A stretch of DNA of 64,000 nucleotides from Nectonema munidae (lineage: Eukaryota; Nematomorpha; Nectonematoida; Nectonematidae). The position numbers and the translations under genes were made by a program. Shown piece by piece: positions 1-11,944 of the stretch (position 1 is its first letter; every line of letters begins with the position of its first letter). The notes below the pieces were generated by a model. It saw only the letters and a list, made by a program, of their open reading frames with translations. It searched no databases and was not told the origin of the DNA. The stretch is from contig JAUIRK010000916.1 of assembly GCA_030549495.1 (NCBI GenBank), positions 533,501-597,500 of the forward strand, read 5' to 3'.

Positions 1-159
1 TAGGTAAAAACTTTTGTAACATCGTATGAGGTAGCAAAATATGAACAGAAAGTTTGATATTTTTTGATATTTTAAAGAATATTTTTCGATTCTTTGATTA
101 CAGAATTTTATTTTGATTATTAGAAAAAATATATTATTTAATATCGTGAAAAAATTGCA

Positions 160-425
160 AAAATATAGGTAATAACTTATCTAACATCCTCTCCCCGAAT
201 GAGGTATATCAAATCTTACATCTAGCAAAATATGAACTGATCGGTTGAAGATGAATTATCGCGGTATACAGGTTGGAGATGAACCATCGTAGTATAATGT
301 ATATAGGTAATAACATATGTAACATCATCTCCCCGAATGAGGTATATCAAAACTTATATCTAGCAGAATGTGAACAGAAAGTTGAACATTGTCTCCTTAG
401 TCATTTGTACATGGAATAGAAACCA
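160..425. repeat. Two diverged direct copies of a ~138-bp repeat unit
   Basis: The segment holds two direct copies of one unit, starting near 165 and 303. Both carry GTAATAAC, then CTCCCCGAATGAGG, then a 'tctagca-aatgtgaac' tract. A shorter third version lies at 1-55. The second copy leads straight into the 28-bp minisatellite, and the first copy ends with one or two of the same 28-bp units, so the longer and shorter repeats form one nested array. No coding potential was seen. Confidence 0.8.
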
Positions 426-590
426 TCGTAGTATACAGGTTGGAGATGAATCATCGTAGTATACAGGTTGGAGATGAATCATCGTAGTATACAGGTTGAT
501 GATGAATCATTGTAGTATACAGGTTGGAGATGAATCATCGTAGAATACAGGTTGGAGATGAATCATCGTAATATACGGGTTGGAGATATT
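423..590. repeat. 28-bp minisatellite, about six units
   Basis: About six head-to-tail units contain GTATACAGGTTGGAGATGAA followed by TCATCGTA. Units differ by single substitutions. Two isolated units also occur near 240-295. Sequence to the right (600-1150) is AT-rich, and I see nothing recognisable in it. Confidence 0.9.
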
Positions 591-1149
591 TTAATATATA
601 TTAAAATTTGTTTCATTATTTTTTGATTAAATTTTCTTTTTCTAAAAGCTTAATTCATTCTAGGTAATGAATATTTTCTATTTATTTTTATTCATTTTTT
701 TACCTTTGTCATTTCTAAAAGCTTAATAAATTTATTCTACGTAATGAATCTTTTCTTTTTTAGCATCTCATTTAGAGAAACGTCTTATTGCGATACAACT
801 TCCAGTATTCTTTTGTATGAAAAAAGATGAATTATTAACTCTAGAAAAAGATCCTCTTTAATGGCGGAGACTAAGTGATGTAAATATAAAAGCTGATATT
901 TTTTAGTTAAATTTTTTTAGCATATCCTCCTTTACTAGTCTAGAATTTAAACGCTTGTTTAGCAAAAAATATGATGGAAGAATAAATATAATAACAGGAG
1001 TTGAATTTGCGAATAATTTCAAAAATTATTAGAATTCGCTTAAAATTTATATATTGCAATAACATTAGTTCATATCAACTGATATTACAACAAATGATAC
1101 CTGAAAAAACTAAGATCACTAAAAAAATTTTTTCAATAGGAAAGTTCTG

Positions 1150-1370
1150 TAATCGGGTAAATTATATGCTAAATAAATCTCTGAATAAAATTTTTCCGAA
1201 CAGAGATTTTAAGCAATTAATTTCCGATGAAAGTAGAGCTACCAAGGAAAGACAATTATAGAACTAAAATAAAAATAGATACTATATAAAGTATAGAAGA
1301 AACTACGTACAAAATACAAACTGATATTTAATTTGTAGTGAAAACAATTAAAATCCTATTGAGGTTAAAA
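1150..1370 (-). repeat. Dispersed repeat R1, minus-strand copy
   Basis: Read on the minus strand, this stretch has the block 'cctcaatagga', then a spacer, then 'CCTTGGTAGCTCT' and 'aaatta'. The same blocks occur in the same order at about 6715-6880 and 11095-11240 on the plus strand. A short open frame at 1001-1261 falls partly in this repeat and lacks an ATG start, so I do not call it a gene. Confidence 0.6.
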
Positions 1371-1806
1371 ACTGTGTCTTTAAGTAATATATGCAGAAAT
1401 GGATAAATAAAACTAAAAGAGGCCAAAAATTCTCAGTTTTGTTACAGTTGCAGAAAGCTTTATCATATCATTTTAAACAATTTTTATAAATTTACACGGT
1501 TATATTAAAATATTTCAAGGGAAATTCAAATGTAAAACTTAATCTCTTAATTATATCAAAAAGATTGAAAATAATTTTATCAATTTGGCTAATATATATA
1601 TAAGTTTATATATAACTTAATTAAACACATTAAACCATTATTTGCATGCAGTATCATTACGTATGTATAGATTCACAATATGATTTTCAAATAGAAAGCC
1701 TTCAATTTGTTATATGGCCTCAATATTATTCAAAAATAATAAAAATGAAACAGACTACAAATTAGCTTTTCTGAATAAAATTGTGCATTAACAATTTACT
1801 ATATAT

Positions 1807-3402
1807 GGATAAGTTTATTTCAATATATTGAAAAAAATATTTTCCGTAAACCAAATGTGAAAGTTAATTTAGTGGCATAGAAAAGTATTTTAATGGAATT
1901 AAGCACAGAAAGTTAGTTTATTTTGAAGCAATATTTATCAAAAAAAAAAACGCGTGGAGAAAATATATTTTGAATTTTATATATTTGACATCGATAGACA
2001 TGTTTGTTTGATTTTCATGAAAAAAATATATATAAAAATATCAGATTTGCAATTTATATATTTGTGGGTTGGTGAAAGTTATTTCTAAAAATAGTTAATA
2101 TTTTAGAAAAAAATGAGGAGGAAATGTCTTGTCGTTGAAGAATAAAAAAAAGCCCGTTAGGGTTAAGGTTAAAGCAATATAGAGAAAATTAATAAAATTA
2201 AAATTACTATTTTTTTAATTTTCGGATAGACATTGCTTCTGATCATCGATACAATAGAAATGAAGGAAAAATAATTTTAATTATATTATTTTTTAATAAT
2301 ATAGCTAAATATAGTTTTTTTCTGAATAAGAAACTCAAAATCTAAAGTAAATTAAATTTTATTTGATTATCATGTTTTATTGCTTGGTAATTAGCATTAA
2401 TTTTCAAACTAGGTATTGAAATAAATTTTTTAAGCTGCGTTTTTTCATCGCCATCTGTTTCTGAAATAAATGATCGAGGCATGTTGAAACAATATTTAGC
2501 ACAATACACTTTTTATTCTGTAATATTTAAATCACCGGATAAATTGACAAAGATATGAATTTATTGTTTAGACAAAAATAAGAAAAAACAACAGTTTATT
2601 ATTTTATGTTTTTGTTGAAAAAAAGTCTTTCAAATTTTTTATTTTTTAGATATTTTCTTCTAAAGCACGCATTGCAGCCCATAAATTTTAGACGATTTTA
2701 TTCCATATAGCCTGCGGCAAGACTTTTTTTTTGCAATTGAGAGATGCACTAACCTTTTTCCTCTTCGCTTGCTCCACTAATAGAATGGTAGTTATTTTTT
2801 GTGACTTCTATTTCCATAGCTGTCAACCTGACATGAGGCTAGTATATATCTGATCATAAGTAATTCACAAATACCAAGGAAAGTACAAATATTTTGTAAT
2901 TAAAATTGGCTGATTATTGAGGCATTATTTAAAAAAAATATGACTTTTGGATCTCAAAATCAAAAGACGGAGAGGGATGTTGCGGTAAAAGATTTATCGG
3001 AGGAGAAATAGAAAAGAAAAATCCGTTTGCAAGAAAATCTGACAGATTTTGAGGGTGATAGAAATTTAGAAAATGATTAATTATTTTTATATTTTAACCC
3101 CCCCCCCCCCTTTTTCTTAAAATATTTAATATTTTTTACAAAATTTCGCCTGAACCCAAAAAATGTTTGCTTTCGAATCTGATGTCATTTATTTTTCATG
3201 TAAATCAATCAATGCCAAATATATAAGCTTGAAAATATATTATAAAATCCATATTTTTTGAGTTAATATTGTTTTAATTTATTTATTAAACCAACTTTTT
3301 GATGTTTAATTCACCCAAAATATTTTACCTGACAGTAAATTAACTTTCACAGATGACTTAACGCCAAACACCTTTTCTCATTATATTAAAATAAACTTAT
3401 CC
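1807..3402. mobile_element. Inverted-repeat element, ~1.6 kb, with ~250-280-bp diverged arms
   Basis: The segment begins GGATAAGTTTATTT and ends with its reverse complement, AAATAAACTTATCC. Similarity continues inward on both arms, for example TGTGAAAGTTAATTTA near 1855 and its complement near 3338. The arms align through roughly 1807-2060 and 3150-3402 with about one third of bases changed. The right arm is preceded at 3096 by TTAA and a run of C. The arms belong to the same family as the 151-bp units at 9950-10970. The ~1 kb centre has no convincing coding sequence. A foldback-like non-autonomous element is the likeliest reading. Confidence 0.6.
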
Positions 3403-4220
3403 ATACTAGTGCTCTGTGTATGGCGGACAATTCGTGGGGCGGAAGCAGATTGTCCATACCAACTTTTTGCATATCCGTTCGGGTTTTATTATTATATCGA
3501 GGACTATCTGTGGGTTGCCAGACTTTTATGCTTCTTATATTGATTGCATATTAGCCCTTATGGAAATAGCTTTTTTTTATTGCTATGTGCTACATATATT
3601 GGAAAGAGATTTGCATTGAGAAAATTGTGTATGAAGTGGAATCGTAATTGAAATGAAATAGAAAGATAGAACAGGTTTGATTAGTCTCATTGATGCGTAT
3701 AGAAGAGAACAGAGAAAAGATCAAATAATATGAATGTCATATTTTTTGAAATTTTCCACGTGCGATTGATTATAGTCTTTTTATAGATACTAAAACAATA
3801 GAGCTTTTTTTCGTATGATAATTAATTTTCTCTCAGGGAAAGAGGGTCAGAAATTTTTCAGGGGGAAGTGGACGGCCATCTACATGCTGGCTACGCTTCT
3901 GTATACATATTTAATTTTATTTAATGAAGTCGAATCATATTTAATTGTTTTAAAAGTTTAACCCTAATATATAATTTGAATATGAGAATCAGATTATAGG
4001 GAACGATCTTAATTTTTTCGATATAAATTTGTTATTTAAAAAATAATGCTATTCTTACTGCCTCCGATTACATATCTAATTAATATTTTCATTACCAATT
4101 ACAATTAAATTATTTTTTCAAATATTTTATTGGTAAATAGGAACCTCTGATTTCAAAGTTTTAATAGTACGAATGTAAAGTTTTATTTTTATTACAGTCG
4201 TTTAAAGTTCAATATGAAAG
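3403..4220. other. No recognised feature
   Basis: An open frame of 67 codons (3416-3619, +) has hydrophobic stretches but no family resemblance that I recognise. The rest is AT-rich with no splice-bounded coding segment or repeat structure that I can support. Confidence 0.4.
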
Positions 4221-4224
4221 TCCA

Positions 4225-5320
4225 AGACTTTTTAATGGAAGTGGTCTTTTACCACTTCCAACTTCGGTAAGTCGAGATCTTTCTGATTATGCAATACTGG
4301 GAAGAGCTATGTTAGCCAAAAACTTGAAAGAAAATGTTTCCTTTACTCAACTTGCTTTTACGTCACACATGTGGACTGACTCATATAAGAAAAAGTCATA
4401 TTTGTCAATCTACTACATAAGTTATGATGGACTCTTGTAAGCCGTGTTATGTTATAACAACTGAAAAGTTTGACGCTGAACTGAAAAAAACGAGTTTCAA
4501 CATTATAACAGCTATGCTCGCTTCCTTATCGAAATTTGGGCTAGATCAATCCCAACTTTGCCCTTTTATATTCACAACAGATAGAGGTAGCAACATGTTT
4601 GCGCCCATTTGTAATGAACGTCTTCATTGTGCCACACATGTTTTGAATTTTGTTCTATGTCAGTAAAAACATGCCCAAAACTGATCACATATATTTTTAC
4701 AAAATGTTAAAATCAGTTTTAGACAATATTGATGATATTCGATCTGTTTTTGTCTATCATTTTCCATAAGAGATTAAATACATAGCTATGATTGATATTA
4801 ACTTAGTTCAAGAATTTGTTACCTTTTTAGAAGTTTTCTACGATGCAACATTATTGGTTAGGGTCATTGACAATTGACGTGAATCTTTTTTTTACTTAAT
4901 TTAAAACTTTCTCTGGTTGGTTTACTTCTTACGCACTGTTTGCCAAAGTATTCGATCATTGATTCGTCATGTGCTATACATTTTGTTAGAACAAAGTATT
5001 TCATGAATTTTTTATTCAAATGATCGGAAAAACTCCGAACATTAAATAATTTGTCTTTCAAGTCTTTTGACTTTTAGCTCTTTATATAAAACTCAAAATT
5101 TCTTCATCATAAAAAAGCTCAAACAATTCACGAGAATTCATATTTCTGAATTGAGAAAAATCACTCATAAGAAAAATAGGGAAACTTGGATTGAAAATCT
5201 ATCGCCATTCATTCAATCACCTTCATTTGTATCGAGACTCGGTTCATCTATAGCCTTTGTATTTGCTTCTGCAAGCAATTGTCCACTACTTAAAATAAAG
5301 GCGTGCTAATCATTTGATTC
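4225..5320 (+). pseudogene. hAT-family transposase remnant
   Basis: This is the middle of a hAT transposase, on the plus strand. Near 4270-4440 it reads RDLSDYAILGRAML, then FTSHMWTDSYKKKSYLSIYY, the usual region before the first catalytic aspartate of BED-finger hAT transposases. At 4530-4666 it reads FIFTTDRGSNM and ICNERLHCATHVLNFVL, matching the 'TDxxxNM...CxxHxLNLv' segment. A stop follows GLL at 4439 and the frame changes there; another stop follows at 4664. Near 4790-4860, LVQEFVTFLEVFYDAT resembles the next helical region. At least two frame breaks are visible and no C-terminal dimerisation motif was found, so it is a dead partial copy. Confidence 0.7.
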
Positions 5321-6700
5321 AATTCTGCCCCCTATAGGTTTTTTCTGTATCCGCCCATCATCGATGCTGCATCTAAAGGAATTTGAAAGTAGAAACTTGA
5401 GTACACTGCATGTTTATTATATAAAAGGAAATAAGTTTGATAGATCTTTCATCAACCCCTACCAGTACGTAGCACCCAAATAGCAAAAACTTTAATTATT
5501 TTAACAGGGTTTATTGTAAGTCTGAAATAATGATTAAACTGTAAGAAAAGAAACAATTTGAATAAAAAGGAGAAGGGATTTGAAGGGAATCCCTGGAAAC
5601 AAAACTGCCTTGGGTACAAACCTCTCTTCTAGTCTTCCCTTTCTTTGACAATATACCCTATATTATCAATATCTAATCTTAAATTTGCATTATCAAATAA
5701 AAAACAACGTTCGTTTTGAAAACTACCGAATGATAAAAATTGTATTCGTATCTACCAATCGTGCCATTTTCTCGACATCCAAAAACACTTGAGTATTCTT
5801 GAAAAATGTAAATAGATATCTCTCTTTTTAAAAAAATATTCTAGAAATGTAATCTATTAACTAATTTAGAGCAAAGTTCATTCCTGTAAAACTCCATTTA
5901 TGCTCGCTATAGTATTCTTACTTTAAGCAACAACAAAAACGGGAGAGAAAACAATGAAGAAGTTTGGAGAGTAAGGGGGCTGCGATGATTACAATTTATT
6001 TTTAACATATTCGACTTATTACTGACAAATGAACAACACTCACTCTCCAATATAGAAAGGAAGAAATGATGGACATGGAAAAAATATAATGTTTTGAATT
6101 AGTGGATTCATCTGTGCCAGATTATGACACCCTGGGCTAAAATGAGGTAAGGACGGATTTGATGCGTAGATAATTTCGGTAATTGTTTAACTTTTGTTAA
6201 TTTGTCGTCAGTTATTTGCGTCCCATTTATCAAATCACCTTTCTCTATTTCATCATAACGGTATTTTGTCAATATATACACAGGTAATGGATACTAAATT
6301 TTAGTGTGGTTAAAATGGTTATATATTTAGTTATTTCACCACTACATTTACTTTTATATATTTAAGCCCAATCGATAAATTAATTTTCTTTATAATAATG
6401 ATTTTATCAATCTCATAAATAGGGATGGCACTAAATATCTACTCAAAACGACTTGTGATCATTTTCGATAAAGCTCATAAAATTTAAATGTATCAATTTT
6501 TATTTCTCATGAAATTTTTCAATAATAACCCTATAGGTGGGTAAATTATAATATATGTAATAATAAATAATTTACTCAGAAATAAAATATTTATAAAAAT
6601 AAATTACTGGCTGCTAATCTAACTAAACCGAGCACGTTTGGCCCTCCTTGGTTTGATTCTCGTTCTTTATTTTATCTTTCCCTTAGTTTACCAATTAAAG
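5321..6700. other. No recognised gene
   Basis: The segment at 5330-5480 may be the decayed end of the preceding hAT copy. Around 6610-6665 there is a tRNA-like 'GGTTTGATTCTC' box, which could come from a SINE, but no full promoter pair is convincing. The remainder is AT-rich noncoding sequence. Confidence 0.4.
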
Positions 6701-7270
6701 AATGAGCTTTAAATATATATCTCAATAGGACCTCTATTGTTTTGCTTACAAATTCGCTATAAGCTTGTAGTCTGTACTACTCCTAAACTTTATATGGCAT
6801 CTAATTTTGCTCTTAATTGTAAACAGTTAGTACCTTGGTAGCTCTCTACTTTCCTCAGAAATTTATTTAGCCTCCGAATTTAAGCCATTTCATAACATTT
6901 CTATTGAAAAGAATGTCTTTGTATCCTGTCTTTTTTTATTATCAATATCATATGTTGTAGCATGAGTGGTTATGAACAAATATCACTCATATTTGCTAAC
7001 CAATCCTTTTTAAAAATTCGAGTTCTTGATGAATCTAAACTCTAAATGTTTGAACATTTTCACATCACTTTTTTAGTGAATTGATGATTTAAATATTAAC
7101 TAATGAGATAAAGGTTCAAAGATATTTGGTTCACAATGTAGGAGCTTGTTCTTGACGGTCAAGATATATTTTTTGAAAATCTCAATACTAAATTTTTACA
7201 CCAACTCCTAGTTCATTGGAAAACGGTATATCTTCAAAATGTTTATGATGCTAAAATTGATTGCCTTTCA
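6700..7270 (+). repeat. Dispersed repeat R1, longest copy
   Basis: Blocks shared in order with 11085-11740 include 'caataggacctc', 'gcttgtagtctgta', 'CCTTGGTAGCTCTCTAC', and near 7203 'CTCCTAGTTCATTGGAAAA'. The two copies have many substitutions and indels. This copy runs directly into piggyBac-like coding sequence, so R1 may be the 5' part of an old piggyBac element. Confidence 0.6.
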
Positions 7271-7960
7271 TATAGAGAGTTTCTAAAAGTCGTACGATTT
7301 ATAACGACGGGTGAAGAAATGTGAATTTATTCTCTTGATAGAGATAGGAATAAAAAATTTAAAATAAGACATATTGATGGAACTCCAAAAGGATATTTTA
7401 CAAGAAGAGATATAGATAAGTTATGTAATAAAATTTTAGAAAAAATTGCTAAGTATTTCCTTAAATATAAGTTTCTTGGCTCTAACTCTAGCATATCTTC
7501 GGATGAAATAATGCGCAAAGCATACTCATAAAGATTCCTTAAGAACTTTTATGATGGGTAAAAGAAACAAATACGGGCATAAATTTTATATAATTGCCCA
7601 TGATGATTTTTATGTTTATGATACTTATCTACAGAGTAACAAACAGTTTTCTAAATTTGATGTGCTAACAATTTTGTTGAAAAGATTACCCATTGTTGAA
7701 TAGGGGCATAACTATAAATTGAACATTTTTAAGGAATAGAATTGGTAAAAATGTGCTAAAAGGATTAATTGAAAAATTCTTCATAAATAAAATTAGAAAT
7801 TTTAAAACAAAATTTTTGGTTTTACAAAGAACTTTATACAATAAAAAAATTCAATTTTCATGTTATGATAAAAAAAAAGGTAAGAAGCCTGTTTTATTTA
7901 TAACAGTCTCTTTTCAGTTTAGTAAGGATCACTACAGTAAATTTAAGTTAGAACGTTGAG
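7270..7960 (+). pseudogene. piggyBac-like transposase remnant
   Basis: Pieces of a DDE_Tnp_1_7 (piggyBac) transposase follow one another on the plus strand. Around 7340-7530 there is DKLCNKILEKIAKYFLKYKF and GSNSSISSDEIM, matching the 'y.Pg..lTiDE.l' stretch around the first catalytic aspartate. After a frame change, 7550-7700 gives GKRNKYGHKFYIIAHDDFYV, matching the 'p.Kp.k.GiKf..l.ds...Y' stretch. At 7753-7959 an open frame ends in CYDKKKGKKPVLFITVSF, like the 'W.dkk.V.llSt' segment. No single frame spans the domain and several stops intervene. Assignment rests on the order of motifs, each of them weak. Confidence 0.5.
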
Positions 7961-8829
7961 GAGGTCCTGATCAGGTGAAGAAGTGTAACAACTGTTTAAT
8001 GTAGATCTCATGATGGCCGATGGATCAAAATATTTTTATAATATATATTTGATATTTTGCTTGGCTTTTTTCTAGATAAGAAAATTTTTACTCGATTTCA
8101 AGAAAATAGAAGAGAATCTGGAAAAGGATCATGGAATATAAACAGGAATTTTGATTTTAGTTTAATTGGAGAAGCCTAAAAGTTTAATAAACATCAAAAT
8201 TATTTTTTTTGCTCAGCGTTCCATCAAAAGAAATCTTGACAGCTACGTGGAAACTGACACAAAAACGTGAATTTTTATATATGATTTTTTTAAAATTATC
8301 TGCTAAAAATATTAGAATTTTTGTTTGTTTTAAACTTGTTAAACTTTTTGCTGTGACAATAGGCATTGGTGAGAAATACAAAAGAGCGCAACTAATGTAT
8401 TCACCATGAATAGGATAAGTTTTATTGTTTTGTTTGTAAACTGTTTCTTCAACATTTTTTTTAACTTTGTCACAAGAGAAGGCTTTAGTGATTGGCCAAA
8501 TACTATTTTAATCGATAATAATGAAAAAAGGACTACTTACCGAAACTCTATGCTAACATACATAACTCGCAGACAAGGTAAAGTTTACTTAAATTCTAAA
8601 AGATTTCAACAGTAATTTCTCAACTGAACTTCAACAGTTTATTTTAAATGGGCGCCATAAATTTAGGGCAACAAAAAATGTAAAAACAGGATTTAGTCAT
8701 GGTTTACTTTATAAAGTATTTGTAGACGACAACATTGAATGCGCCTTTCCAAATGTAGACATTGGCTTATGCATATTTTAACATTAATGGTCACAAATTA
8801 TTCAGCTGATCTTTCATTTTCTCAGTTAA

Positions 8830-8960
8830 CCCATTTAAGACCAAGCAAAGCAGACGATATCTAAAAAAAACGCAGACGATTTATATTCAAAGTCATTGAA
8901 AAAAGCAGACGAAGATGAAATTACTTATGTTCCAAAATAGGAACATTGGTCCTAAATGGG
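8830..8960. mobile_element. piggyBac-type MITE, 131 bp, TTAA-flanked
   Basis: The element starts CCCATTTAAGACCAA and ends TTGGTCCTAAATGGG, giving inverted ends with one mismatch in 15. TTAA lies at 8826-8829 and again at 8961-8964. The inner ends carry 'gcaaagcagacga' on the left and 'gttccaaaataggaac' on the right. TTAA duplication with ends starting CCC is the hallmark of the piggyBac superfamily. It sits inside hAT coding sequence. There is no coding capacity. Confidence 0.88.
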
Positions 8961-9103
8961 TTAAAGCATGTTAAAAATTCTATTAGAACAACCAGTCAGG
9001 CTAGATGCCTCATCTCTATTAGATGTATAACGTAAAAACAATTCTGAGGATCTGATCAAAGGCTTTGCAGTTAAAAAAACAGAAAGAAACTTTTTGGATT
9101 TAA

Positions 9104-9209
9104 CCCATTTACGACCAATGTTCCCAAAGGGAACGCAGACGAATTCCTACTTTAAATGGAATTAAATAGGAATTACTAAAGTCGTCTGCTTTGCTTGGTC
9201 GTAAATGGG
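9104..9209. mobile_element. piggyBac-type MITE, 106 bp, opposite orientation
   Basis: It starts CCCATTTACGACCAATG and ends CTTGGTCGTAAATGGG, with TTAA on the left (9100-9103) and a changed TTAT on the right (9210-9213). Its left end matches the right end of the 8830-8960 MITE, and its right end carries the 'cgtctgctttgc' tract complementary to that MITE's left end. The two are therefore members of one family in opposite orientation, 143 bp apart. Confidence 0.85.
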
Positions 9210-9949
9210 TTATTAAGAGAAAGTATACAAAAATAAATATTTTCTTCTTTTTAACTCATAGTTTTGTTTAATTTTGAGGAATAATATTTTGTGTATTTCA
9301 TTATTTTTATATTTTGATTACAATATGGAGCACCAAAGTATTAAGGGCCTCCCGCAGCTTAATCTTGCGTTGGCTACATGTTTTTTATGTAAAAGAAATG
9401 TGTGTAAACAACATTTTATACATTTAGCGATGATTGTTATGATGAAAATATAAATATAAATTCATAACTATTTTTTTGCATCTTTGAATGAAAGTAATAA
9501 TAATGATTACATGGAATGTGTTGTTATTTCATACAAAAAGATGCACTTTGCCCCACCCCTTTAGTGGAGTTAGAGGGCTGCCGTCTCTCCTTCAACATGT
9601 GCCTTATTTTGTCAAATATAGTCATAGTCACTTCTACCTTTTTATTCGAATATAATTTATATTTTTTGATTTTTTATTCTATTTTCAACTAAACAAGCAA
9701 AATGAATAAATATTATTTGTATACTTTTGATAAGTGAATTGACATAAAAAATTCAACTACCCTATGGTATTATTCATATTCTATCTCGTAAAGAAGATAT
9801 TTTGAAAATTTTCTTAACCCTATTAGTGCTGGGCAAAATTTGTCCGCTCAAGTGCTGGGGGGGGGGGGGTCGTAAAGTGCCCCCCCCCCCTATTTTTCTC
9901 AGATATTAATAAATTTTTATAAATATTTTTGATGTTACATATATATTTC

Positions 9950-10970
9950 AACTATGCTGAACTCAGTGGTGATGTCCATTTTTTTATCAAAATCAATCAA
10001 ACCTGTCAAAAAATTGATCTAAATGTGACAGCTCATTTCAAAAAGGAACTTTTTATCTAAATAATTATATAAAGTTTTTTACACATGTATACCCATTTTC
10101 AAATATGCTGAATTCAGTGGTGATATTCATTTTTTTATGAAAATCAATCAAACCTGTCAAAAAATTGTTCTAAATGTGACAGCTCATCTCAAAAAGGAAC
10201 TTTTTATCTAGATAAGTATATAAAGTTTTTTACAAATGTATATCCATTTTCAAATATGCTGAATTCAGTGGTGATATTCATTTTTTATGAAAATCATTCA
10301 AACCTGTCAAAAAAGTGATTTACATATTACAGCTCATCTCAAAAAAGAAACTTTTTATATAAATAATTATATAATGTTTTTTACACATATACACCCATTT
10401 TCAAGCATGCTGAATTCAGCGATGATATTCATTTTTTTTTTTATAAAAAACAATTAAAGTTATCAAAGCATTGATTTATATATGACAGCTCATCTTAAAA
10501 AGAAACTTTTTATCTAAGTAATAATATAAAGTTTTTTACACATATATACCCATTTTTAAGCATGCGTAATTCAGTGGTGATATTCATTTTTTTAAATAAA
10601 AATCAATCAAAACTGTCAAAAAATTGATTTATCCCAAAAAGAAAGGATCAGGCACGGTTTTTTGAATTAGAGAATTACGTATAATAGAAAGTATAGGGAG
10701 GTTATGAAGTTTATCGTGCATGGCATTTTACACACATATACCCATTTTCAAGTAGGCTGTGTTTACTGGTTATATTCCTTTTTTTTATAAATATTAGTCA
10801 AACCTGACAAAATAATTTAAATATGACAGCCCATGTCAAAATTAAAATTTTAATTGTTTTAAAGTTTTTTTATACATTTCAAGTATGCAGAATTTAATGG
10901 TGATGTTCATTTTTTATGAAATCAATAAAACCTGTCAAAAAATCGATTAAACCTGTAAATCAATGTCAAA
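9950..10970. repeat. Array A: about seven tandem units of ~151 bp
   Basis: The landmark CAGTGGTGATATTCAT recurs at 9964, 10115, 10266, 10417 and 10572 (spacing 151, 151, 151, 155), then more diverged near 10764 and 10895. Between landmarks each unit carries 'aatcaatcaaacctgtcaa' and 'gacagctcatctcaaaaa'. The unit near 10650-10730 holds an extra ~40 bp not seen in the others. Single diverged units of this family occur near 3150-3400 and 21220-21410. Confidence 0.9.
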
Positions 10971-11084
10971 TATATAAACATAAAAATAACTTCTACTTGC
11001 AGTTTTCTCTGCTAATTATTTTCTTAATTTATTTAATAAACCAACTTTAGGTGTTTATTCACTCAAAATATTTCATTCTACAGT

Positions 11085-11740
11085 AACTTATGTAACTCGA
11101 TAGGATCTCCATCTTTTTGGCTACAGATTCGTTATCGGCTCGTAGTCTCTACGTCATATTATAATTTACAGTATGTAATTTTGGTATTCATTCTATGATG
11201 ATCCTTTCTTGGTAGCTCTTTTTTCATTAGAAATTTATATTTCTTCAATGTGTGTTCGAAAATTTTTTTATAAGGATAAAATTCCTTTTTTCCTCTCAGG
11301 CCTGAATATTTGTCAACGAATCTTATTTCAAAGGTTTTTTTCTGATGAATCATTCGTGATGTTGATTGTTCAATTACAAAGTTGTCAACGTTCTTCATCT
11401 AAAAAATTACTTCTTTGACACAAAAGGAAAAAGATGGACAAATTCAATTTAAATTAAAAATATCTTGATAATGACTAAATTCTCACAAATTGGCATCTGT
11501 GCCATTTTTGATAAATCTGACCTATTCTAAATTTTCAGATTTCCTACCCATCTTAGCTAAATGTTAACTGTAATCCTAGATGATAAGCTATAGATTTAAA
11601 TATTTTTCATTTGTAAAAGAGGAACTTCTTTTTCACAGTCAAAATCTTTTTTGAAGCATCTAATATTATATAATTAAACCACTTCCTAGTTCATTAGAAC
11701 ATGGTAGATCTTCCATTTAATCAAGATACATATTTTTTTT
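11085..11740 (+). repeat. Dispersed repeat R1, copy between the two arrays
   Basis: It shares 'cgataggatctcc', 'ggctcgtagtctct', 'TCTTGGTAGCTCTTTT' and, near 11685, 'CTTCCTAGTTCATTAGAACA' with the copy at 6700-7270 in the same order. Short open frames on both strands (around 11160-11420) come from this repeat and resemble no protein I know. Confidence 0.65.
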
Positions 11741-11944
11741 ATTTATTTGTTTTGATCACATGTTCTCTTTTCAATTAGTTTTCAACTTGGTTCCTTCTCT
11801 CATACAAATTTTGAAAAGATTTTATAAAACGTTTTATTTTTTTTAATAAATATTTCATACTCAAGATGATTGTAGAAGGTATTATAAGCCAAAATATACA
11901 AAAAAAAAAAGTATATTTTTACTATATACGTAATATGCAGCCAT

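Larger units (their letters stand above)
8405..9250 (+). pseudogene. Internally deleted hAT transposase, interrupted by two MITEs
   Basis: At 8470-8612 the protein reads REGFSDWPNTILIDNNEKRT and then YRNSMLTYITRR, the TTF-type N-terminal region of hAT proteins ('GF.dW....H..s..H'). At 8640-8825 it jumps to CAFPNVDIGL, TLMVTNYSADLSFSQL, which is the start of the C-terminal dimerisation domain. The match resumes after the first MITE as KHVKNSIRTTSQAR, with a later segment NNSEDLIKGFAVKKTERNF. The catalytic middle is missing. Removing the first MITE and one TTAA copy restores the SQLKHV reading. Small frame breaks add to the decay. Confidence 0.7.

Noticed and set aside
2148-2170. Interstitial telomere repeat (TTAGGGTTAAGG)
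   Set aside because: Fewer than two imperfect units; not distinguishable from chance.
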